This document shows positions 37,969 through 46,713 of a DNA stretch of 64,000 nt, piece by piece. A program made the position numbers and the translations under genes. Below the pieces are notes generated by a model. It had not been told where the DNA came from. It ran no database searches and saw only the letters and a list, made by a program, of their open reading frames with translations. Position 1 is the stretch's first letter; each line of letters opens with the position of its first letter. The stretch comes from Acidimicrobiia bacterium (GTDB taxonomy: Bacteria; Actinomycetota; Acidimicrobiia; Spongiisociales; UBA4744): positions 1-64,000 of the forward strand of contig JAOTUY010000006.1 in the NCBI GenBank assembly GCA_029863625.1. The letters are read 5' to 3'.

Positions 37969-38838
37969 ATGACCGCACGGAGCTATCTCTTTGTCCCCGG
38001 CGATCGGCCGGACATGCTGACCAAAGCCGGCCGGCGTTCGGCCGACGCGGTGATTGCCGACCTCGAGGATGCAGTGGCCCCCGCCGGCAAGGCGGCGGCC
38101 CGGGATACGGTTTCGGACTGGTTGGACAATCTGGCCGAACCGGGTTTCGAGCCGTGGGTACGGGTCAATCCCACCGAAGATCTGCTCGAAGACGACCTTG
38201 CTGCGGTGTTTCGTGCGCCGCTGCACGGGATCATGGTTCCCAAGGTCCGATCGGTCGATGAGCTCCTCGCAATTGGGGATCTGCTGGAGAGACTGGAATC
38301 GGCCGCGGGCCGGCCGCCCAGCGATGTGAAACTCCTCCCGATCGTGGAAACGGCCGACGGGTTGCTGGCGGTCGACGAACTCGCCCGGGCGCCGCGGGTG
38401 CATCAGCTGATGATCGGCGAATTTGATCTCGGTGCCGAGCTGGGAGTCGACCCTACCTATGAGGCGGCCTTCGTCCCCCTGCGCATGCAGTTGGTTGTCG
38501 CCTCTGCCGCCGCGGGCATCGAACCTCCGCTCGGTCCCGTCTCGCCCGACTTTCAGGACCTCGATTTACTGCGCGACGAAACCCGCCGTTTGGTCCGTCT
38601 CGGTTTTGGCAGCCGGCCGGCTATTCACCCTGCCCAGGTGCCTGTATTCAATGAGGTGATGACACCTACCCCTGAAGAGACCGAGCGCGCCGGACGTCTC
38701 GTTTCTCTCTACGAGCAAGCGCTCGCCGATGGGAGGGGAGCTATAACCGATGACGCCGGGCACATGGTCGACGAAGCAACCATCAAGGTTGCTCGTCGAG
38801 TGCTCGAGACCGCCCGCCGGGCAGTCCGGCGGCGATGA
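37969..38838 (+). CDS. HpcH/HpaI aldolase, CitE-like (citramalyl/malyl-CoA lyase)
   Basis: Mg-dependent acyl-CoA lyase of 289 aa. SYLFVPGDRPDMLTKA provides the CoA/active-site Arg, ADLEDAVAP and LPIVETADGLL carry metal-ligand acids, and LMIGEFDLGAELG carries the Asp ligand of the CitE/Mcl family. The ATG at 37969 (AAGGTGA upstream) is preferred. Cleavage of (S)-citramalyl-CoA to acetyl-CoA and pyruvate would complete the Mct-Meh route; malyl- or beta-methylmalyl-CoA are alternatives. It overlaps the acyl-CoA dehydrogenase start by 4 bp. Confidence 0.85.
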   Translation: MTARSYLFVPGDRPDMLTKAGRRSADAVIADLEDAVAPAGKAAARDTVSDWLDNLAEPGFEPWVRVNPTEDLLEDDLAAVFRAPLHGIMVPKVRSVDELLAIGDLLERLESAAGRPPSDVKLLPIVETADGLLAVDELARAPRVHQLMIGEFDLGAELGVDPTYEAAFVPLRMQLVVASAAAGIEPPLGPVSPDFQDLDLLRDETRRLVRLGFGSRPAIHPAQVPVFNEVMTPTPEETERAGRLVSLYEQALADGRGAITDDAGHMVDEATIKVARRVLETARRAVRRR

Positions 38839-40445
38839 TGTCGCTCGACAAAGCCCGGATGGCAACTGAGCGGCTGGGGGAGGCCGTCGCGGGCCAGGCT
38901 CGCTCTCTGGCTTCGGATTGCGTTGTTGACGGTCGGGTCTCGTCCGCCCTGCTCGACCAGCACCAGGAAGCCGCCTACCACCTGGCTTTCCTGGCGGCCG
39001 AAGCCGCCACCGCCGCCGCGCTGACGGAGTACGGCGAACAGGGCAAGGACGAAGACCGTCTGGCCCGTGTCGCCACCGCCGATCTGCTGCGATCAGCCCG
39101 GGCTCGACGCGACGGACGCCGGTTCGGCGACGACCTCCGCGGCGGCGAGATGGACGACGCGCTCGAAGATGGATCAGACCCACAGGTACTCGAGGAGGTG
39201 GCTGCTCGGGTGCAATCCACCGGTTCCGGTCCAAGACATCTACCGGACGAGGTGGGCCTGCTGGCCGACACGTTTGGCAGATTTGCCGATGAGCAGGTGG
39301 CCCCCCGGGCCGAGGACGTACACCGCCGCAACCTCGATGTGCCCGAGGAGGTGATTGCCGGAATGGCCGCGCTTGGTGCCTTCGGGATGTCGATCCCACC
39401 CGAGTACGGCGGGTATCAGGAGCCGGGCGATTCGGGAGCGCTGGCCATGGTGGTGGCCACCGAAGAGCTGTCCCGGGGTTCCTTGATGGCAGGGTCGCTG
39501 CTCACCCGCCCCGAGATTCTGGTCTCTGCCCTCCTGAACGGGGGCACTGAGGATCAGAAGAAGCGATGGCTCCCGGCCATCGCGGCCGGAGGGCAAATGG
39601 TTGCAGTCGCCGTCACCGAACCCGACTATGGCTCCGACGTGGCCGGGATCACCATGACGGCCCGCCCGGACGGCACCGGGTTTCTGCTGAACGGGGCCAA
39701 GATGTGGGCGACCTTCGCGGGACGGGCAGAGTTGCTGATGGTGTTGGTCCGCACCAACCCGGATCGAGCGGCCGGCGCCCGAGGGCTTTCCTTGTTCGTG
39801 GTCGAGAAATCGGCCTCGGCCGGGCACTACTTCGAACTCGATCAGCCGGCCGGTGGGAGGCTCGTTGGGCGGGCGATCGACACGATCGGGTACCGCGGGC
39901 TGCACTCGTTCGAGCTCACGTTTGACGACTGGGCGATGCCCGGCGACACGTTGATCGGAGAGGAGGCTGGAGCCGGTAGGGGTTTCCATCTGCAGATGGG
40001 GGCCTTCGCCGCCGGGCGCCTGCAGACGGCCGCCCGGGCCCTCGGCGTCATGGAAGCGGCCTTTCGCGAAGCCCTCGCCTTCGCCCAACAGCGGAAGGTA
40101 TTCGGCCGGCCGTTGATCGACTACCAGCTGACCAGAGTGGGATTGGCCAGGATGGCGGCCCGGATCCAGGCCGGGCGCAGCCTCACCTATCGGGCCGCGC
40201 AAAGGCTGGCCACGCCCGATGGTCAGACGGAGGCGGCCATGGCCAAAGCACTCACGTCTCGCGCCGCGGAAGAGATCACCCGGGATGCCATGCAAATGCA
40301 CGGAGGCTACGGATACGCCGAGGAGTATCCGGTGAGCAGGCTGTTCGTGGATGCCCGGGTGCTTTCCATTTTCGAGGGAACCGAGGAGATCCTGGCCCTC
40401 CGGGTCATCGCTCGCGACCTGATCGCCAGGGCGGCCGGGACCTAG
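38835..40445 (+). CDS. mcd: Acyl-CoA dehydrogenase, methylsuccinyl-CoA dehydrogenase-like
   Basis: FAD enzyme of 536 aa. An N-terminal helical extension of about 140 residues precedes the standard acyl-CoA dehydrogenase fold: VAVTEPDYGSDVAGI (FAD/substrate loop), GYRGLHSFELTFDDW, QRKVFGRPLIDYQLT, MQMHGGYGYAEEYPVSRLF and the catalytic Glu in SIFEGTEEI. The extra N-terminal region and total length match (2S)-methylsuccinyl-CoA dehydrogenase of the ethylmalonyl-CoA pathway better than ordinary dehydrogenases of about 380 aa. It would make mesaconyl-C1-CoA, the substrate of Mct. The ATG overlaps the CitE-like stop (ATGA). Confidence 0.75.
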   Translation: MMSLDKARMATERLGEAVAGQARSLASDCVVDGRVSSALLDQHQEAAYHLAFLAAEAATAAALTEYGEQGKDEDRLARVATADLLRSARARRDGRRFGDDLRGGEMDDALEDGSDPQVLEEVAARVQSTGSGPRHLPDEVGLLADTFGRFADEQVAPRAEDVHRRNLDVPEEVIAGMAALGAFGMSIPPEYGGYQEPGDSGALAMVVATEELSRGSLMAGSLLTRPEILVSALLNGGTEDQKKRWLPAIAAGGQMVAVAVTEPDYGSDVAGITMTARPDGTGFLLNGAKMWATFAGRAELLMVLVRTNPDRAAGARGLSLFVVEKSASAGHYFELDQPAGGRLVGRAIDTIGYRGLHSFELTFDDWAMPGDTLIGEEAGAGRGFHLQMGAFAAGRLQTAARALGVMEAAFREALAFAQQRKVFGRPLIDYQLTRVGLARMAARIQAGRSLTYRAAQRLATPDGQTEAAMAKALTSRAAEEITRDAMQMHGGYGYAEEYPVSRLFVDARVLSIFEGTEEILALRVIARDLIARAAGT

Positions 40446-40504
40446 CGACAGAAACAGGGCGTCCCGAGACCGGGACTCGCCTCCGGTTACACTCGCTCGC
40501 AGTC

Positions 40505-41656
40505 ATGGATAACACCAGCAAGGACCATCCGGGGTACCGGCAAGCTTTTCTCGATTGGCTGGCCTGCGCCTGGGCGGGGCGTAACGAGAGGGCTCCGAAG
40601 GCCTCCCGGGCGAACCGTGACGATCGGGTCGCGTCGCTGGCGGTTTCCGGCCATGTGTTGGATTTTGACGACACATATGGGCCGGGTTTGGCCCATCTGT
40701 CTGCCCCGACGGCTCCGGCTGCCCTGGTGCTGGGAGCCACAACGGGCACCACCATGGGCCGGGTGCTCGACGCGTACACCGCCGGGTTCGAGGCCATGGG
40801 AGCTCTGGCCCGGGCGGGTCATCCCGATCTCTATGAGCGGGGCTGGCACCCAACCGCAGTAACCGGCACGGTCGGCGCGGCCACGGCGGCTGCTCACCTC
40901 TTCGGTTTCGACGAAGCCCGCACGCGGGTTGCCCGGCAGCTGGCCATTCTGGGCGCCGGGGGATTGCAAGCGGCCTTCGGTTCGGACGGCAAGTCTCTGC
41001 AGGTGGGAATGGCTGCCGCCCAGGGCGTCCGGGCGGCCGTTCTGGCCGGACAAGGTGGCATTGCGACGCGCAGGATCGAGGAGGCTTACGAGACGGTCTA
41101 CGGAGGGCACTGGGAAGTGGCCGGCTCCGAGCCGGCGATCGAGCAGAATTGGATCAAGGCATTCCCCTGCTGTCTGCAGACCCACAGCTCGATCGAAGCA
41201 GCCGAACAGGCGGCGCAAGGCGGGGCCGATCCCGACGGAAGGGGAGTCGTCACCGTACATCGGCGGTCCCGTCAAGCTGCCCCCCTTGACGACGTCACCA
41301 CCGGGCTGGAGGCCAAGTTCTCGATTCCCTACACAGTCGCTTTCACGTTGCTCCACGGCGCCCCAACGGTTGAGGACTTCGTTGCGGTGGACGAAGGGGC
41401 CCGCCGGGTCGCCTCTTGCATCGAAGTGCAGCTGGACGATCGGCTCGATCAGGCGGCCGCGGTCCTTTCGTGGCACGGTGCTCACGACCCGATCGAGATC
41501 CGGGTGGAAGCCGCCCGCGGTTCACCGCCGCGCCCCATGAGCAACGACCAACTGCGCGCCAAAGTCCACGCATTGGCCGGCACCCGTTTCGACGGGGTAC
41601 TCGACGACCCGGAGCGGCCCGCCGCCGACGTGCTGGCCCGCGTGGAAGAGCAATGA
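40505..41656 (+). CDS. MmgE/PrpD-family protein
   Basis: Protein of 383 aa in the 2-methylcitrate dehydratase/cis-aconitate decarboxylase superfamily. Typical segments are GHVLDFDDTYGPGLAHLSAPTAPAAL, GWHPTAVTGTVGAATAAA, GSDGKSLQVGMAA and KAFPCCLQTHSSIEAA. Length is shorter than PrpD (about 480 aa), mostly at the N-terminus. It is in a polycistron with the dehydrogenase before it and overlaps the next CoA transferase by 4 bp. It may interconvert C5 dicarboxylates (citramalate, mesaconate, itaconate); that is inference from context. Confidence 0.83.
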   Translation: MDNTSKDHPGYRQAFLDWLACAWAGRNERAPKASRANRDDRVASLAVSGHVLDFDDTYGPGLAHLSAPTAPAALVLGATTGTTMGRVLDAYTAGFEAMGALARAGHPDLYERGWHPTAVTGTVGAATAAAHLFGFDEARTRVARQLAILGAGGLQAAFGSDGKSLQVGMAAAQGVRAAVLAGQGGIATRRIEEAYETVYGGHWEVAGSEPAIEQNWIKAFPCCLQTHSSIEAAEQAAQGGADPDGRGVVTVHRRSRQAAPLDDVTTGLEAKFSIPYTVAFTLLHGAPTVEDFVAVDEGARRVASCIEVQLDDRLDQAAAVLSWHGAHDPIEIRVEAARGSPPRPMSNDQLRAKVHALAGTRFDGVLDDPERPAADVLARVEEQ

Positions 41657-42810
41657 GCGGGCTGCTCGACGGTGTGCGGGTCGTCGATTTGTCCCGGGTG
41701 CTGGCCGGTCCCTTCGCCGGTCAAGTGCTGGCCGAGATGGGCGCCGACGTCATCAAGGTGGAACCGCCGGAGGGGGACATGGCCCGGGGGATCGGGCCGC
41801 ACATCAACGGTCGGTCCATGTACTTCTCGTCACTGAACACCAACAAACGGGGGGTGGTGCTCGATCTGACCACCGGGCCGGGGAGGCGCGGCCTCGAAGC
41901 GCTGCTCGACACGGCCGACATCGTGGTTGAGAACTACCGGCCGGGTGCAATCGAGAAGCTCGGTCTCGCTCCTGAAGCGCTGCTCGAGCGGCACCCCCGC
42001 CTTGTGGTGGTGACGATCTCTTCCTACGCCCGCGGATCGGAACTTGAGAATGAGGGCTCTTTCGACCTGATAGCCCAAGCGGAGAGCGGCATCATGTCGC
42101 TGACCGGCGAGGAGGGTGGAGCACCCGTCCGGGCCGGGGTGGCGATCTCCGACCTGGCGGCCGGGTTATGGGGAGCGCTCGGGGCGGTTGCGGCCTACGC
42201 CGTGGCGCTGCGGGAAGGTCGGGGTCGCCACGTCGAGGTACCTCTGCTCGACTCGGCTATGTCGCTTTTGACCTACCTGGCCACTTCGGCGATGGAGACC
42301 GGCGTAGATCCGGGGCCGGTTGGCTCGGGACACCACAATATCGTCCCTTACCGGGCTTTTGCCACCACGGACGGTTGGGTGGTGGTGGCGGTGATCGGAG
42401 ATAAGTTCTGGCCACTGTTGTGTGAAGCGCTGGAACTCGACGACCTGGCAGCCCGAGCCGACCTTCGAACCAACCCGCAGCGCACTGCCGCTCGCCACGA
42501 AATCGATGCAACGGTCGCCGCGGCCCTTGGTCGTCTGAGCACCGAAGAGGCGCTCAGACGGTTGGCCGTAGCGGGGGTTCCCCACGCGCCGCTGAGGACG
42601 ATCCTGGAGGCGGTGGCGTCTCCCTACGTACAGTCGAGCGGGATGGTGGCCGAGGTGGACTCGCCCCAAGGGCCCTACCGGATCGTGCAGGGCCCACTGC
42701 GCAGCGGTGGACCGTTGAGTGCGGCACCCGAACTGGGGGAGCACACCCGGGATGTGATGAGCGAGGTGCTCGGCGCCGACTCGCCCGACCTCGAAGTATT
42801 TGCGGGTTGA
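41653..42810 (+). CDS. CaiB/BaiF-family CoA transferase
   Basis: Class III CoA transferase of 385 aa. LDGVRVVDLSRVLAGPFAGQ, GADVIKVEPPEGDMARGIGP and SLNTNKRGVVLDL are classic, and the catalytic Asp should lie in NEGSFDLIAQAESG. It is distinct in sequence from the Mct-like protein (NTNKRG instead of NKGKRS), so intermolecular transfer is likely. In this cluster it could activate methylsuccinate, mesaconate or citramalate with succinyl-CoA or acetyl-CoA. The ATG overlaps the MmgE/PrpD stop. Confidence 0.88.
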   Translation: MSGLLDGVRVVDLSRVLAGPFAGQVLAEMGADVIKVEPPEGDMARGIGPHINGRSMYFSSLNTNKRGVVLDLTTGPGRRGLEALLDTADIVVENYRPGAIEKLGLAPEALLERHPRLVVVTISSYARGSELENEGSFDLIAQAESGIMSLTGEEGGAPVRAGVAISDLAAGLWGALGAVAAYAVALREGRGRHVEVPLLDSAMSLLTYLATSAMETGVDPGPVGSGHHNIVPYRAFATTDGWVVVAVIGDKFWPLLCEALELDDLAARADLRTNPQRTAARHEIDATVAAALGRLSTEEALRRLAVAGVPHAPLRTILEAVASPYVQSSGMVAEVDSPQGPYRIVQGPLRSGGPLSAAPELGEHTRDVMSEVLGADSPDLEVFAG

Positions 42811-42863
42811 GAACCCGGGTGGTTGCCCGGCCCGGATCCCCTGCCGGGCGCCGGGGCTCGGCG

Positions 42864-42893
42864 GCTGCCGCGCTCGCGGCTGCCGCGCTCGCG
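42864..42893 (+). repeat. Two tandem 15-bp units
   Basis: GCTGCCGCGCTCGCG occurs twice in immediate succession between the CoA-transferase stop and the LLM gene. Copies are identical. Probably a simple slippage duplication in non-coding DNA. Confidence 0.7.
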
Positions 42894-42923
42894 GTAGGTT
42901 TTGAGAGTGATCAAGGAGGTCCG

Positions 42924-43805
42924 ATGGAAATGGGCAGGGTGGGCTTGTGGAGCGGACAGCTCGGCGTGATGCGGGCCGTCGAAGTGCGGGAGGCCGTTCC
43001 CGAGATCGAATCGCTGGGTTTCCGCGTTCTGTGGTTCCCCGAGTCGGTGACCAAGGAGGCCTTCTCGCAGGCGGCGATCCTTTTGGCGGCGAGCCGCGAG
43101 ATGGGAGTCGCCACCGGAATCGCCAATCTGTGGGCACGGGACGCCACCGCTATGGCCAACGGGGCCCGGACGCTGGCCGAGGCGTTTCCCGACCGGTTCC
43201 TGCTCGGCATCGGAGTCAGCCACTCTCCTTCGGTGAGCCGGCGTGGGCACGACTACCGGCATCCCCTGTCGGCGATGCGTGCCTATCTGGACGCTATGGA
43301 CGGCGCGCCCTACGCAGGTCCGCAACCCGAAAAGGCGGCGCCGGTGCTGCTGGCCGCCCTGGGACCGAAGATGTTGCGCCTGGCGGCACAGCGGAGCGCC
43401 GGAGCCCATCCGTACTTCGTCCCGGTCGATCACACCAGGTTCGCCCGGAACGAGTTGGGCCCCGATCCGATACTGGCGCCGGAGCAGGCTGTGGTGTTGG
43501 CCGACAATGCCGGAGAGGCCCGGACCATCGCCCGGAGGCATGCCCGCCACTACCTGGGTCTTGACAACTACCGCAACAATCTGCTGCGGCTGGGGTGGAG
43601 CAACGCCGACGTCGCCGGGGACGGTTCCGACGGCCTCATCGACGCGGTGGTGGCCTGGGGATCTCCTGATGTCATTCAGGAGCGGGTCGCCGCGCACTTC
43701 GCGGCCGGGGCAAATCATGTGTGTGTGCAGGTCCTTGACGGGCTCCCCGACCGGTTCCCGCTCGACGAGCTGCGCCGGCTCGCGCCTGCTCTGCTCGAAC
43801 TATGA
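42924..43805 (+). CDS. LLM-class oxidoreductase, probably F420-dependent
   Basis: Luciferase-like TIM-barrel protein of 293 aa. GRVGLWSGQLGVMRAVE, LWFPESVTKEAFSQAAIL and GIANLWARDATAMANGARTLAE, DRFLLGIGVSHSPSV match the F420-dependent LLM group annotated TIGR03620. The ATG at 42924 has a near-perfect ribosome site (AAGGAGGT). It follows the C5-CoA cluster after about 110 bp and may or may not belong to it. Substrate unknown. Confidence 0.87.
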   Translation: MEMGRVGLWSGQLGVMRAVEVREAVPEIESLGFRVLWFPESVTKEAFSQAAILLAASREMGVATGIANLWARDATAMANGARTLAEAFPDRFLLGIGVSHSPSVSRRGHDYRHPLSAMRAYLDAMDGAPYAGPQPEKAAPVLLAALGPKMLRLAAQRSAGAHPYFVPVDHTRFARNELGPDPILAPEQAVVLADNAGEARTIARRHARHYLGLDNYRNNLLRLGWSNADVAGDGSDGLIDAVVAWGSPDVIQERVAAHFAAGANHVCVQVLDGLPDRFPLDELRRLAPALLEL

Positions 43806-43820
43806 CGTGTTGACTACCGC

Positions 43821-44249
43821 TCACCTTCCGACCGGAAGACGCCGGGCGACCAACCAGACACGAACGGCAACGATGACCAGGAAGACGGCCGTTACCAGCA
43901 GCGGTACTGAATAGGAATCGCTGAGGTCGTAGATCAGCCCGAAGATCGGGGGGGCGATGACTATTGCCAGCTGATTGGCGGTCATGGCCAGGGCCAGGGT
44001 GGTGCCGACCGCCCGGCCCGGTGCGGCTTCGGCGACGAACACGACCCAGGGGCCGTACCAACCGAAGGCGAAGAATCCGATCAGCGCGGCGATGGCTAGC
44101 AAGAGCGCGTATGAGGGTCCAGCCTGGAGGGCGGCCAGCGCAGCCGCCCCGGCCGCGGCAACTCCAGCCGAGATGGCCACCGGAGTAAGGCGACTGGGCT
44201 GGTGGTCACTCCAGGCGGCCAGGGCCACCCGGCCGACAACTCCGGCCAC
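43821..44249 (-). pseudogene. C-terminal half of an MFS transporter
   Basis: 142 codons from a GTG give helices 8-12 of a major facilitator: GRVALAAWSDHQ (motif A-like loop between helices 8 and 9), then ALLLAIAALIGFFAFGWYGPWVVFVAEAAPGRAVG and three further helices. The first seven helices are absent; the sequence upstream of 44249 belongs to the intergenic region of the thioredoxin-like gene. It is a 5'-truncated relic and could not transport on its own. Confidence 0.7.
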
Positions 44250-44317
44250 GCGTTCGGAGGGCTCATGTTTATGACCTCCGTCACCGTAAACTCCTCGAAT
44301 CGATCAAGGAGATACTG

Positions 44318-44896
44318 ATGGCTACCTCGTCGACAATGACGCAGCTCGGCACCCGGGCACCCGATTTTGTGCTCCCGGAGCCGCTCACGGGCACCACCGT
44401 CGCCCTCACGGACTTCGCTGAGAAGGACGCTCTGCTCGTGATGTTCATTTGCAATCACTGCCCCTACGTGCAGCACGTGAGGCACGGTCTTGCCGAGCTG
44501 GGCCGCGACTACGAAGGCAGCCGGTTGGGAATCGTCGCCATATCGTCGAACGACGTGGCTTCCCACCCGACCGATGATCCTGAACAGATGACAATCGACG
44601 CGAAGGATCTCGATTACCGGTTTCCCTATCTTTACGACGAAAGCCAGGAGGTCGCCAGGGCATACGGTGCCGTCTGCACGCCCGACTTCTTCCTGTTCGA
44701 TGCCGAGCGGGCCCTCGTGTATCGGGGGAGGTTCGACGAGACGCGGCCCAACATGCCGGGCAAGGTCACCGGCTCTGATCTGCGAGCGGCGATCGAGACG
44801 GTCCTGGCCGGCCAAGCCCCATCCGGCGACCAGTACCCGTCGATGGGATGCTCGATCAAGTGGAAGCCGGGGAACGCTCCCGCATACGCGTCCTAG
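44318..44896 (+). CDS. Thioredoxin-like (AhpC/TSA-type) protein
   Basis: Thioredoxin-fold protein of 192 aa. Redox motif FICNHCPYVQHV contains a CxxC pair (CNHC), preceded by GTRAPDFVLPEP (peroxiredoxin-like N-terminus). The C-terminus PSMGCSIKWKPG is a family signature with one further Cys. It is likely a periplasm-facing or cytoplasmic thiol oxidoreductase; no signal peptide is seen. The stop shares the CTAG tetranucleotide with the stop of the convergent ACR3 gene. Confidence 0.87.
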   Translation: MATSSTMTQLGTRAPDFVLPEPLTGTTVALTDFAEKDALLVMFICNHCPYVQHVRHGLAELGRDYEGSRLGIVAISSNDVASHPTDDPEQMTIDAKDLDYRFPYLYDESQEVARAYGAVCTPDFFLFDAERALVYRGRFDETRPNMPGKVTGSDLRAAIETVLAGQAPSGDQYPSMGCSIKWKPGNAPAYAS

Positions 44897-45972
44897 CTGA
44901 TCGGGGAGACCGGGTAGAAGCGTTTCTTGGCCCACAAAGCAACGTAGACGAGACCGACCAACACCGGCACCTCGATCAACGGCCCGACGACGCCTGCCAG
45001 CGCTTCGCCCGAGGTGACCCCGAACACCCCGATCGCAACGGCGATGGCAAGTTCGAAATTGTTGCTGGCCGCCGTGAAAGCAACGCTGGTGTTCTTCTCG
45101 TAGGACAGCTTGAGCCGGAGCCCGAGGGCGAAAGAAACCACCCACATGATCGCGAAGTAGGCGAGGAGCGGCACCGCAATGCGAATTACGTCGAGAGGTT
45201 GAGCGGTGATCGTCTCACCCTGCAGAGCGAAGAGGATTACCACCGTGAACAACAACCCGTAGAGTGCCCAGGGAGCCAGCTTGGGAAGAAAGCGGGTTTC
45301 GTACCACTCGACCCCCTTGGATCGTTCACCCCAGCGGCGGGTGAGGTAGCCGCCTGCCAGCGGGACACCAAGGAAGACCAGCACGATCTTGGCGATGTCC
45401 CACATCGAAACGTCCAGGGTGGCGGTATCGAGGCCAAGCCAGGTGGGGAGAAGCTCGAGGTAGAAGTAACCGAGGATCGAGTAGGCGACGATCTGGAAGA
45501 TCGAGTTGAGGGCGACCAGCACGGCGGCGGCTTCCCGGTCGCCGCAGGCGAGGTCGTTCCAGATCAGCACCATGGCTATGCAGCGCGCCAGCCCGATGAT
45601 GATCAGCCCGGTGCGGTACTCGGGCAAGTCGGCCAGCAGCAGCCAGGCCAGCGTGAACATGAGCGCGGGGCCGATCACCCAATTGAGGACCAGCGAGGTG
45701 ACCATCAGCTTGCGGTCGGCGGCAATCTCCCCGATCTGCGAGTAACGGACCTTGGCCAGCACCGGGTACATCATGGCCAGCAACCCGAGGGCGATCGGCA
45801 GCGAGACCGAACCGATCTTGACGGTGTCCAACCAGTCGTTCAGGTCGGGGATCAGTCTGCCCAACCCCAGCCCCAAAGCCATGGCGGCGAGGATCCACAC
45901 CGGAAGGAACCGGTCGACGACCGAAAGACGGGCGAGGGCCGGTTCGGTGGGCGGAGGCGAAAGGCTGGTCAC
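44893..45972 (-). CDS. acr3: ACR3-family arsenite efflux permease
   Basis: Ten-helix arsenite exporter of 359 aa. Key features are LARCIAMVLIWNDLACGD (with the essential Cys in helix 4), NSIFQIVAYSILGYFY, and SNNFELAIAVAIGVFG in the last helices (conserved Glu). It pumps As(III) and perhaps Sb(III) using the proton gradient. No arsR or arsC is adjacent in the window, which is unusual. An ATCCGGAT palindrome is present at about 46058 upstream, possibly an operator. Confidence 0.92.
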   Translation of the reverse strand: MTSLSPPPTEPALARLSVVDRFLPVWILAAMALGLGLGRLIPDLNDWLDTVKIGSVSLPIALGLLAMMYPVLAKVRYSQIGEIAADRKLMVTSLVLNWVIGPALMFTLAWLLLADLPEYRTGLIIIGLARCIAMVLIWNDLACGDREAAAVLVALNSIFQIVAYSILGYFYLELLPTWLGLDTATLDVSMWDIAKIVLVFLGVPLAGGYLTRRWGERSKGVEWYETRFLPKLAPWALYGLLFTVVILFALQGETITAQPLDVIRIAVPLLAYFAIMWVVSFALGLRLKLSYEKNTSVAFTAASNNFELAIAVAIGVFGVTSGEALAGVVGPLIEVPVLVGLVYVALWAKKRFYPVSPIS

Positions 45973-46116
45973 GGCGAAATATCGATCAGCATGAATGGGA
46001 TGCTGGGTGGATTGCGTCGCGATCTAGGGGCCGGCCAGATTTCCATACACCCAGACTATCCGGATATCAAAAGGTCTTGGGCGGGCGCGGCTTGTTTGAA
46101 TCCGGTGGCCCCGCCC

Positions 46117-46608
46117 TCAGTGACTCAATGGCGGGAGAGGGCTGGATGCCTCAGGTGTCGTATCCCCGGTGGCAGATTCGTTTCGAGAGGCGGCGATATA
46201 GGCCTCGGCATCCCCGCGGCCGCGCAGCCGACCGATCTCTATGCGCTTGTCTGGCAGGTGGGCAAAGACGCCGCTGATGAAACTCTCGAGTTCCGCAACG
46301 GTGGCTTCTTCGAGGACAGGAGGTTCACCCGATGGCACGGCGAGCACCTTGTGGTCGATTTCGCCGTCCTCAACTTGCTCGAGCAGTCCGATGGGATCGC
46401 ACTCGATCGTGTCACCGGCCGAAAGCCCTGAATTCGTCAATACGAAACAATCGACTGCGTCGCCGTCGCCGCCCAAAGTGCCGATCACGAAGCCATAGGG
46501 GTACGGGTATTGGAGCGAAACATGGGCCGTGCCGAGGTGGGCCAGGGTGCGCTGGTCGTAGAGGTTCTTGGTGCGGGACCCGGCTTCGTTCTCGATGAAC
46601 ACGCGCAA
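46117..46608 (-). CDS. ppa: Family I inorganic pyrophosphatase, divergent
   Basis: Cytoplasmic pyrophosphatase of 163 aa, the usual bacterial size. YPYPYGFVIGT and the signature DGDAVDCFVL correspond to the catalytic D-x-D-P-x-D, with all three Asp kept but Pro/Glu replaced by Ala. EDGEIDHKVLAVP holds further metal-binding acids. The C-terminus is Ser/Pro-rich. It hydrolyses PPi and drives biosynthesis; the variant residues raise a slight doubt about activity. It lies alone between ACR3 and the Tm-1 pair. Confidence 0.85.
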   Translation of the reverse strand: MRVFIENEAGSRTKNLYDQRTLAHLGTAHVSLQYPYPYGFVIGTLGGDGDAVDCFVLTNSGLSAGDTIECDPIGLLEQVEDGEIDHKVLAVPSGEPPVLEEATVAELESFISGVFAHLPDKRIEIGRLRGRGDAEAYIAASRNESATGDTTPEASSPLPPLSH

Positions 46609-46713
46609 CCTTACACCCCCCGCCGCGGTCGATTCGGGCGAAGCCTAATCACAGACGAATCGGGCGGGCGGGCTCGGGTAGTCTGGCATGGCTGAGCCAG
46701 ACCGGAGGGGAGC

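Noticed and set aside
44848..46431. Long plus-strand open frame opposite acr3
   Set aside because: Gln/Asp/His-rich nonsense translation; the opposite strand encodes a clear ACR3 permease.
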